Shown here: positions 1 to 5,948 of the stretch, in pieces
Layout of the letters: each line of letters opens with the position of its first letter
Position numbering within the stretch: the first letter of the stretch is position 1
Assembly: GCA_025363505.1 (NCBI GenBank)
Contig: JANYDV010000267.1
Coordinates: 1 to 13,596, forward strand
Reading direction: 5' to 3'
Source of the DNA: Bacteroidota bacterium
GTDB lineage: Bacteria; Bacteroidota; Ignavibacteria; Palsa-1295
Length of the DNA stretch: 13,596 nucleotides
Translations under genes and position numbers: made by a program
Notes under the pieces: generated by a model
Database searches by the model: none
Told to the model about the DNA's origin: nothing
The model's input: only the letters and a program-made list of their open reading frames with translations

Positions 1-59
1 TTTTTGGGCTTCCCGACAGCAGGGGTAACAGTCTTTTTGGTTTTTGCGGGGCTTTTCAA
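1..59 (-). CDS. possible N-terminal fragment of a leftward gene (cut by window edge)
   Basis: Reading leftward from a TTG at 59, the frame stays open to the edge and gives a basic, Lys/Pro/Ala-rich start (MKSPAKTKKTVTPAVGKPKK). Such tails occur at the ends of nucleic-acid-binding proteins, but 19 codons do not identify a family. No ATG is available in this frame, an in-frame stop lies a few codons upstream, and there is no Shine-Dalgarno sequence. The competing reading is a rightward frame ending in TGA at 61-63 with a hydrophobic C-terminus. The leftward frame is only slightly preferred. Confidence 0.25.
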   Translation of the reverse strand, partial: MKSPAKTKKTVTPAVGKPK

Positions 60-222
60 ATGATTAACAACACTCTGTAAGTACTACAAACAACAAAATT
101 ACGAGAAGAATAACCCCAACGACAGAGAATTGTATTTTTTGAGAATAATTCTATGATAAAAAGGGAGAGCGTTTTATACCACTGATGGCAAAAATTTCTA
201 TATAGCAGGTCATTTTTTAATT

Positions 223-1320
223 TTACTTCCCCGAAAGTAAGTGACGAGCTTGTTGATTGAGAAGGGTTCTGCCAACACAAAAGAGTCCGTCAGGGGTTGC
301 GACCCAAAGATTGCCTTCGTTATCAAATGCGAGATCATTGGGATGTTTCAGTGTGATAGAATTGCCGCTGAGATCTGTCATTGTCTCAATCTTTTCGATG
401 GAGCCTTTCGGACGTGGTAATTTATCGGGTGGTCCATCGGGTAACTCTTCGGCAAGTTGAATCCCGCTGATTTTCAGGACACCATTATTGGTAAGAGCCC
501 ACCAAACAGCGGGGTGAGTCGGATGTTGGTAGAATTTAGCAATATGTGTAGCTTCAGAACCAAGATAGGCATAGGTCATCGGGTCCTCGTGTGCATCGTT
601 TACATCGGTTCCGGCATAATCATGTGGGGTCAGCACACTCACGGCACTCGACATAAATATCCAAAGATTTTGTGAGCGGTCAACTTGTAAATGCTCGATG
701 ATATTATCTGGCAATGAAATACCGTTCGACGTTTCTTCATAATAGCGAATAACTCTTCCGTTAGCATACTTCCGAATAATACCGATGTTTGTGCCGATCC
801 ACAAGGAGCTGTCCTGAGTGACCGCTAGCGAAGAGATTAAAAAATATGTTCCTTCAGGGTGAATGGCACCATCTTGAGCGAGGCTGAACAATCCTTCTCC
901 CTCTGTGCCAATCCAAAGAATGCCATTCTTGTCAAATACGAGAGCATTAATCGCCGGTGTTTTTTTTCTCGATGGAAGAAAAATTCTTGTGATGGCTTGT
1001 GTCGCACGATCAATTCGATAGTAGCCTTGGGTTGTGGCTATATGAATAGCTTTGTCGTCGTGTAAAAAGCATACAACGCCGGCGCATGGGAATGTTGCTT
1101 GGAGTTTGCCATTGTTAATCAACGAAACCGAGTCGTTGGTCGAATAAACGATGTTTCCTGTATTATCAAGCAATTCAAAATGGGTAATGTTTTGTGTGAA
1201 TTGTATTGAGTTGCCATTTGTAAATGAGTATTGCTTGATGCTCGACTGAGAAGTGCTTTTGAATGTTGAACAACTTGCAAGTATGACCGCAAGAAGAAGC
1301 AAGAAAGGATGACTTTTCAT
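223..1320 (-). CDS. two-component-regulator-type propeller lipoprotein
   Basis: This is a predicted surface or periplasmic lipoprotein of 365 residues. A hydrophobic signal (residues 6-16) ends in the lipobox LAS-C with Cys17 as the lipidated residue. The body holds degenerate beta-propeller repeats of the Reg_prop type, with the hallmark (N)LWIGT/GLF pattern: INALVFDKNGILWIGTEGEG near 124-143, SSLWIGTNIG near 171-180, RSQNLWIF near 215-222, and DNEGNLWVATPDGLF near 333-347. A weaker blade, AVWWALTNNGVL, lies near 271-282. Such repeats usually form the sensor part of hybrid histidine kinases; here they stand alone, so no signalling output is visible and ligand binding or scaffolding is only inferred. 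An upstream in-frame start at 1356 would add 12 residues before the signal peptide; the ATG at 1320 is preferred because it places the signal peptide at the N-terminus. The gene diverges from the phosphatase gene. Confidence 0.85.
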   Translation of the reverse strand: MKSHPFLLLLAVILASCSTFKSTSQSSIKQYSFTNGNSIQFTQNITHFELLDNTGNIVYSTNDSVSLINNGKLQATFPCAGVVCFLHDDKAIHIATTQGYYRIDRATQAITRIFLPSRKKTPAINALVFDKNGILWIGTEGEGLFSLAQDGAIHPEGTYFLISSLAVTQDSSLWIGTNIGIIRKYANGRVIRYYEETSNGISLPDNIIEHLQVDRSQNLWIFMSSAVSVLTPHDYAGTDVNDAHEDPMTYAYLGSEATHIAKFYQHPTHPAVWWALTNNGVLKISGIQLAEELPDGPPDKLPRPKGSIEKIETMTDLSGNSITLKHPNDLAFDNEGNLWVATPDGLFCVGRTLLNQQARHLLSGK

Positions 1321-1408
1321 AATGTGTAAAGGTAATTTGTAGTGTATAACCCTCAATGATAGAGAAGTTAATCCCGGCGGGAGTAGATTTAATACAGGCT
1401 TAATGCTG

Positions 1409-1464
1409 ACTCGAATCTAAAATACAACCGTAATACATCGGCAATTTTGCCGCAATATTCGAGT
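1409..1464. promoter_or_regulatory. nested inverted repeat in the divergent intergenic region
   Basis: Between the divergent lipoprotein and phosphatase genes, ACTCGAAT (1409-1416) is matched by its exact reverse complement ATTCGAGT (1457-1464). Inside this pair lies a tight hairpin, CGGCAA (1439-1444) with TTGCCG (1447-1452). Just downstream, AATATTC occurs twice, at 1454-1460 and 1481-1487; the second copy is part of the palindrome GAATATTC (1480-1487). The outer arm ends about 60 bases before the phosphatase ATG, a plausible place for an operator or a structured leader. No known Pho-box consensus was recognised, so the function is inferred. Confidence 0.4.
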
Positions 1465-1523
1465 GCGATTTTTGCATACGAATATTCAACTCACGTTCAT
1501 TCAGATATAAAAAACGAAACGAC

Positions 1524-3596
1524 ATGAAATTATCAAAAATTATTTCGAGTATCACTCTTGGGGCAACGATGATTGCCGCAACAACCGGTGTTTTTGCACA
1601 AAAGAAAAATCTGGTAATGTTCATTGGTGATGGCTATGGTATCGCACCAAAGGTCGCCGCTCGTATGGCAATGGGGCAGGGCAAACTCGGAAGCCGTTAT
1701 AGCGATGAAGCAAATTTCCATTTGTTACAGATTGATAATCTGAAATATGTCAGCCCAGTGACTACCCATTCTCTTAATAGTTGGATTACTGATTCTGCTC
1801 CGGGCACGTGCGTCTATTCGATCGGAAAAAATGGCAAGCAAGACAATGAAATGATCGCTATTGATGCAACATCGATGCAGCCGCTCCAAACCATCCTCGA
1901 AGCGGCAAAGAAAGCCGGATATGCAGTGGGCTTAGTAACGACCACACGTATTACTCACGCAACTCCCGCTGGTTGGGCAAGTCATATATGGAATCGTGAT
2001 CTCGAAGATTATATCGCAGCGCAATATATTTCGGCTTCTGAAACTGATTACGAAGCGATTTATTCTGCTAATGGTAATACCTATGATGCAAATCGCGATT
2101 GGATCCTTCCCGCACCAAAAGTCGGCGTAGAAGTGGACGTATTGCTCGGCGGTGGTTCGCGTCAATTCTTACCAAAGACGAATGGTGGTGGTAAAAATAA
2201 TATTTGTTGGGATCATAACGGTGACACCGTAAAAATCAATGGCGCCGCCGTCACGCTTGGCGCAGGAAAACGCGCAGATAACGTTGATCTGGTGGAGATT
2301 GCAAAGACACGTGGATATTCATACGTAAATTCTCGTGATGCGTTATTGAATATTGATCTTACCCAATTCACCGCGACTAACAATAAAAAATTAATCGGCT
2401 TGTTTCGCGATTCTCATATGAGTTACGAACAAGATCGACAGTTGCATTTTACCAATGAGCCGATGCTCGCTGAAATGACAAAGATCGCCATTGAAGTGTT
2501 GAAACGTAAAAGTGATAAAGGTTTTTTATTGCTTGTCGAAGGCGGACGTATCGATCATCTTGAGCATGCAAACTGCGGTGGTGTTGGTTTTGTGAAACCT
2601 GATTCTGTTGAACGTTGGGTTGTTAATAGCGATCAAGAAGCGTTTGTCGATGACGGAAATTATAGTGGTTCAGCCGCAGCAAAAACTGCAAAGCAAGCCT
2701 ATAGTTTGCCTGATGCGATTTATGGTTCTGATTATATGATCAAAGAAGTACTTGCCTATGATTATTCGATCGGTGAAGGTCGTAAGTTATTGGCTGATGT
2801 TTCTGCCGGGAACACACTTCTTATGGCTTCGAGCGATCATGAATGTGGCGGATTTGCCGTTGTCGGTTTACATGACGAATCAGATTTTCAAAAGAATGGA
2901 ACGAAGGTTCGCACATACGCTCAAACACCTTCGAAGACAGTATTCACCCCTCCACCAACCGGTGTTGTGCGTGGTGATGCCGGTATCGGTGGTTGGTTTC
3001 CCGAGTACACGCAATTTGATGTTGGTGGCTATAAATTCCCTAAGGCACCAGCAACAGGACGTCGTATTGTAGTCTCTTACGGTTCGAACCCCCAAACCAA
3101 CGGTAATGCGAACGTTGTAAAAGGCGGTACACCAGGCAATCATACACCACAAGATGTGCTTTCGTATGCCGATGATAATGTAGGCGGACAGTTTGCAAGC
3201 CGTCTTACCGGCAAAGGTTTACTTGATAACACTGATCTCGAACCTATTATGGAGTCGTTTCTTGGTGTGAAGGCAAATTCTAGAGTAAAAGAGAACCCAA
3301 CTTCAATCATTCCAAAAGGCGGAAGTCAGTCGATAGTCTATCCGAATCCTGCCAATGAGAATGAGTTGATTACTGTTGGTTTCGCAGTTACAACAAGCGG
3401 CAATGTAACTGTTGACATTTTCAATGCAGTCGGTCAGAAAGTTCGCACACTTTTCAAGGGTAATCTTCCTGGTGGTGATCAAAGTATGCAATGGAATGGC
3501 AGCGATGATTTCGGTACGAAGGTCGCAGCAGGGATGTATGTTGTTTCTGTCACGAACGAATCAGGAAATCTTTCACAGAAAATGATCGTACGGTAA
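1524..3596 (+). CDS. secreted PhoA-type alkaline phosphatase with T9SS C-terminal sorting domain
   Basis: This enzyme hydrolyses phosphate monoesters outside the cytoplasm and probably serves phosphate scavenging. Residues 1-25 are a Sec signal peptide ending FA-Q. The two-metal active site is complete. Asp36 sits in VMFIGDGYG, and nucleophile Ser91 follows Asp90 in TDSAPGTCVYSIGKNGK. THATPA (144-149) matches the metal-region segment, with His where E. coli PhoA has Asp153. Glu339, Asp344 and His348 lie in VEGGRIDHLEH, Asp438-His439 in SSDHECGGF, and His540 in GNHTP. The spacing from His348 to Asp438 is about twice that in E. coli PhoA, so residues about 350-430 hold an insertion. After the catalytic domain, residues about 600-690 form a FlgD-like beta-sandwich (YPNPA, VTVDIFNAVGQKV, GMYVVSV) typical of type A T9SS sorting domains, pointing to export across the outer membrane. 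No pst or pho genes are adjacent. The ATG at 1524 is chosen because the signal peptide begins there; no Shine-Dalgarno sequence is visible. Confidence 0.93.
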   Translation: MKLSKIISSITLGATMIAATTGVFAQKKNLVMFIGDGYGIAPKVAARMAMGQGKLGSRYSDEANFHLLQIDNLKYVSPVTTHSLNSWITDSAPGTCVYSIGKNGKQDNEMIAIDATSMQPLQTILEAAKKAGYAVGLVTTTRITHATPAGWASHIWNRDLEDYIAAQYISASETDYEAIYSANGNTYDANRDWILPAPKVGVEVDVLLGGGSRQFLPKTNGGGKNNICWDHNGDTVKINGAAVTLGAGKRADNVDLVEIAKTRGYSYVNSRDALLNIDLTQFTATNNKKLIGLFRDSHMSYEQDRQLHFTNEPMLAEMTKIAIEVLKRKSDKGFLLLVEGGRIDHLEHANCGGVGFVKPDSVERWVVNSDQEAFVDDGNYSGSAAAKTAKQAYSLPDAIYGSDYMIKEVLAYDYSIGEGRKLLADVSAGNTLLMASSDHECGGFAVVGLHDESDFQKNGTKVRTYAQTPSKTVFTPPPTGVVRGDAGIGGWFPEYTQFDVGGYKFPKAPATGRRIVVSYGSNPQTNGNANVVKGGTPGNHTPQDVLSYADDNVGGQFASRLTGKGLLDNTDLEPIMESFLGVKANSRVKENPTSIIPKGGSQSIVYPNPANENELITVGFAVTTSGNVTVDIFNAVGQKVRTLFKGNLPGGDQSMQWNGSDDFGTKVAAGMYVVSVTNESGNLSQKMIVR

Positions 3597-3617
3597 CGAA
3601 CAAAGGGGAGTCGTTAC
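3593..3617 (+). other. hairpin overlapping the phosphatase stop codon
   Basis: GTAACGA (3593-3599), which contains the TAA stop, is followed after 11 bases by its exact reverse complement TCGTTAC (3611-3617). There is no T-tract, so it is not an intrinsic terminator by itself. It sits six bases before the strong terminator stem and may protect the transcript 3' end or act with that terminator. The function is inferred. Confidence 0.45.
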
Positions 3618-3622
3618 AATTG

Positions 3623-3661
3623 CAAAACGCGGCAAAGGGGTAACCCACTTGCCGCGTTTTG
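3623..3661. terminator. bidirectional intrinsic terminator between convergent genes
   Basis: A perfect 13-bp stem, CAAAACGCGGCAA (3623-3635) with TTGCCGCGTTTTG (3649-3661), encloses a 13-base loop. GGG and CCC in the loop could extend the pairing. The outer A/T part of the stem supplies the U-tract on either strand, so it can end both the rightward phosphatase transcript and the leftward rpe-aldolase transcript. Confidence 0.9.
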
Positions 3662-3721
3662 TTTATACAACTGTAATGAAAGATTGCTACCTTCTTCGAC
3701 TTAAAAATCCGATCACAGCGT

Positions 3722-4744
3722 TCAGACTATTTCAATATTCTTCTCTCCGCCATAAACTGTTGTCCAAGGTTTTGCATATTTCTCAACGACAACATTGAGA
3801 GCTTTAATATTTGCTACTCCGCGGTCGCTGAGCCATGCTTCGAGAGCTTCTTTGCCTTGTGAGCCGAAGATAGGCACTGCATCTTGCCAGGTAGCACGAC
3901 CACAAAGCACACCGCTAAAGTTTGCGCCGCTCTCTCCGGCAAGTTGGATCGTCTCGCGGAATACTTCATCGGAAACGCCGGCTGATAGATAGATAAAAGG
4001 TTTCGTTGCTGCATCAGAAGCCTCTTTGAATAATTGCAAAGCTTCTGCGCGAGTATATGCTTCTTCAGTACCGTTATAAGAACTGGTACCCGAAACGTAT
4101 TTCATATTGACAGGTACTTCGACTTTTAAAACATCAACCCCATAGCGTTCCTTCGAGAATTCGGTCATATAACCTGATACATACTTCGGCTTTATCTTTG
4201 CAAACTCAAAACCTTTTTCGTCGAAGCGATCATCATAAGCCAGTGGCTCGAGAAAAAAAGGCACATCATTCGCTTTACACTCAGCACCGATGCGCTCAAT
4301 AAAAGCGTGTTTGTGAGTATTGATCTCTGCGGTATCAAAGGGGTTATAATACAGCAAAATTTTAATTGCATTAGCACCAGCTTCGACTAAACGGAGCACG
4401 CTAAAGTGTTCAAGAAGATCGGGAAGACGTCCTTTTAAAGAAGCATCATACCCTGTCTTTTCATAGGCGAGCAAGACGCCGGTACCTTTAGCACGATGTT
4501 CGAGCGTCGGGAGCCCATACTCCGGGTCCATTAAGATCGCGGAAGCAAACGGAGTTAATATTTTTGTAACACTTATCTTAAAATTAGTAAGGTCGTCGTT
4601 GCTGGCATCGTGTCCCATCGCTTTGCCGATCGACTTTTTAAGCGAGCCGCGTTGATCCATTGCAGCGGCAGTGATAACCCCTGCAGCATTAGCACAAGCG
4701 GCAATTCCGTTAAATTTTCCTTTTGAAATAGTTTTTTTCGACAT
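3722..4744 (-). CDS. lacD: class I tagatose/fructose-1,6-bisphosphate aldolase (LacD family)
   Basis: This cytoplasmic class I aldolase cleaves tagatose-1,6-bisphosphate, and in this family also fructose-1,6-bisphosphate, to dihydroxyacetone phosphate and glyceraldehyde-3-phosphate. The family signatures are clear: AAAMDQRGSLKK (26-37), MDPEYGLP (72-79), AIKILLYYNP (126-135) and DVLKVEVPVNMKY (204-216). Lys207 in the last is the expected Schiff-base lysine, and Lys128 matches the conserved lysine of IKILLYY. GVLCGRATWQDAV (278-290) forms the C-terminal phosphate-binding part. The 340-residue length suits the family. No other lactose or tagatose genes (lacA, lacB, lacC) are near, and the gene lies downstream of rpe, so it more likely works as a general hexose-bisphosphate aldolase. 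The ATG at 4744 has an A/T-rich upstream without Shine-Dalgarno. Confidence 0.9.
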   Translation of the reverse strand: MSKKTISKGKFNGIAACANAAGVITAAAMDQRGSLKKSIGKAMGHDASNDDLTNFKISVTKILTPFASAILMDPEYGLPTLEHRAKGTGVLLAYEKTGYDASLKGRLPDLLEHFSVLRLVEAGANAIKILLYYNPFDTAEINTHKHAFIERIGAECKANDVPFFLEPLAYDDRFDEKGFEFAKIKPKYVSGYMTEFSKERYGVDVLKVEVPVNMKYVSGTSSYNGTEEAYTRAEALQLFKEASDAATKPFIYLSAGVSDEVFRETIQLAGESGANFSGVLCGRATWQDAVPIFGSQGKEALEAWLSDRGVANIKALNVVVEKYAKPWTTVYGGEKNIEIV

Positions 4745-4817
4745 AATATAATATCTATGAGAATATGTATCGTTTAGAAGTAAGTCATTGTTCCCGTCAG
4801 CAGCAGTATCGAGATTG

Positions 4818-5111
4818 TTAGAACGTTAACTCTTTCATCTCTGGTGTTCGAGCTTTCGTACTAAAGATTGCGTCCAAAAATTCTCCGCCTTCGGGTGATT
4901 CTGTATAGAGAACGATAAGATATTTGCCTTCAGATAGTTTTTTGACTGAGTATAAGCGGCCGTCATTCCCTCGATAGACATTATCAGGTTTGTCAATCGC
5001 ATCAACAACATCTTCAAGTTCAAGGTCGGGATGGGTAACGAGGGATTGTTGCCACGCCTCCTCGGTGACGATGATCTGAATCCAATTGGGTGATAACGCT
5101 CGTGCGATCAT
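4818..5111 (-). CDS. small uncharacterised protein between rpe and the aldolase gene
   Basis: I do not recognise this 97-residue cytoplasmic protein. It is charged and has no signal peptide or membrane segment. Its pattern resembles small RelE/BrnT-like or PBECR/DUF4258-like nuclease folds: a HPDLELEDVVDAIDKPDNVYR segment split as HPDLELEDVV and DAIDKPDNVYR (helix, then the 'xPDxVYR' turn), then alternating strands RLYSVKKL, KYLIVLYT and EFLDAIFSTKA. That resemblance is by eye only. The ATG at 5111 is preferred and leaves 13 bases after the rpe stop. An in-frame GTG at 5153 would add 14 residues and overlap rpe by 29 bases. It is cotranscribed with rpe upstream and the aldolase 73 bases downstream. 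No antitoxin-like partner is adjacent, which argues against a classical toxin-antitoxin pair. Confidence 0.7.
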   Translation of the reverse strand: MIARALSPNWIQIIVTEEAWQQSLVTHPDLELEDVVDAIDKPDNVYRGNDGRLYSVKKLSEGKYLIVLYTESPEGGEFLDAIFSTKARTPEMKELTF

Positions 5112-5124
5112 ATCTAGGAAATAC

Positions 5125-5808
5125 TCAGACGAATACTGAAAGCCCCCCGGCACAAGCCTCTTTCATTGAGGCAATCATTTGAACCGGATCTGTAGAAGCA
5201 AATATACCACTTCCGCTGACGATGGCATCAACTCCGGCATTATAAACCTCACTGATGTTATCGAGTTTTACCCCTCCATCAACCTCAATTGTACAATTGA
5301 GGTTTTGGGTGTCTATCCACTGGCGCAATGTAGAAGCTCGTCTAAACAACGATGGTATAAACTGTTGTCCACCAAAACCCGGGTTAACGCTCATCAATAG
5401 AATAAGGTCGGCATCGGGTAAAATTTCTTTAATAAACGAAAGTGGGGTTGCAGGGTTCAGGCTCACTCCGGCTTTCTTTCCGAAGGACTTAATACGTTGA
5501 ACGGTGCGATGAAGATGAGTGCAAGCCTCAACATGCACCGTGATGATATCTGCTCCGGCTTTTGCAAAGTCCTCGATATATCTATCGGGGTCGGTAATCA
5601 TTAAATGACAATCAAGTGTAAGCTTCGTCACCGCTCGAATAGCTGATATTACAGGCGGTCCGATTGTAATGTTCGGCACAAAATGTCCATCCATCACATC
5701 AAGATGGAGCCAGTCGGCTTTGCCGCGTTCGAGCATGCGAATATCCTCTTCGAGACGAACAAAGTTTGCTGAAAGTAAAGAGGGTGCTATGATGGCAGGT
5801 TTTCTCAT
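5125..5808 (-). CDS. rpe: ribulose-phosphate 3-epimerase
   Basis: This enzyme interconverts ribulose-5-phosphate and xylulose-5-phosphate in the pentose-phosphate pathway. It is a cytoplasmic TIM barrel of 227 residues, close to the usual length with a slightly long C-terminus. The diagnostic parts are in order: IIAPSLLSANF (6-16), the metal and acid/base residues His35 and Asp37 in WLHLDVMDGHFVPNITIG, His68 in DCHLM, VNPGFGGQQF (141-150) in the mobile phosphate-gripping loop, the second catalytic Asp177 in IEVDGGV, and VSGSGIF (197-203). The ATG at 5808 fits the N-terminal strand directly. It is the first gene of the leftward set and diverges from the multicopper oxidase gene, sharing 140 bases. 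The coding sequence contains a perfect 24-bp palindrome just before the Asp177 codon. Confidence 0.96.
   Translation of the reverse strand: MRKPAIIAPSLLSANFVRLEEDIRMLERGKADWLHLDVMDGHFVPNITIGPPVISAIRAVTKLTLDCHLMITDPDRYIEDFAKAGADIITVHVEACTHLHRTVQRIKSFGKKAGVSLNPATPLSFIKEILPDADLILLMSVNPGFGGQQFIPSLFRRASTLRQWIDTQNLNCTIEVDGGVKLDNISEVYNAGVDAIVSGSGIFASTDPVQMIASMKEACAGGLSVFV
5281..5304. repeat. perfect 24-bp palindrome inside rpe
   Basis: AACCTCAATTGT (5281-5292) is followed with no spacer by its exact reverse complement ACAATTGAGGTT. The symmetry stops at both outer flanks. It covers rpe codons 169-176 (NLNCTIEV) in register with the reading frame, so the opposite strand would encode the same eight residues. 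In RNA it could fold into a stem of about 10 bp with a GUAC loop. No second copy was noticed elsewhere in the window. Its role, if any, is unknown. Confidence 0.95.
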
Positions 5809-5948
5809 AGAAGTAAAACACCAAAATGTGTCGTTAGACTTCCCCGAAAATATAAGAATTCCATTGGATTATCGGTCATCGTATTTTGGAGTAGGAACAA
5901 ACCACAGGAGAAAAGGTTAGTGTATTATGAATAACTATATTGATAATA

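Noticed and set aside
1..63. Rightward frame ending in TGA at 61-63 with hydrophobic C-terminus (FLGFPTAGVTVFLVFAGLFK)
   Set aside because: It is the mirror of a Lys-rich leftward reading, is only 20 codons inside the window, and is not followed by a terminator. The evidence does not decide, so it was not listed as a gene.
1321..1356. Upstream start at 1356 for the propeller lipoprotein
   Set aside because: It would place 12 residues before the lipoprotein signal; the ATG at 1320 gives a normal signal peptide and lipobox.
2752..3152. Open frames of 90-106 codons on both strands within the phosphatase gene
   Set aside because: They lie wholly within a well-supported gene with clear family motifs and resemble no known protein.
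5940..5948. TTG start for the multicopper oxidase three codons upstream
   Set aside because: The ATG at 5949 begins the Tat signal MKLTRRNFLLG directly, and no ribosome site favours the TTG.
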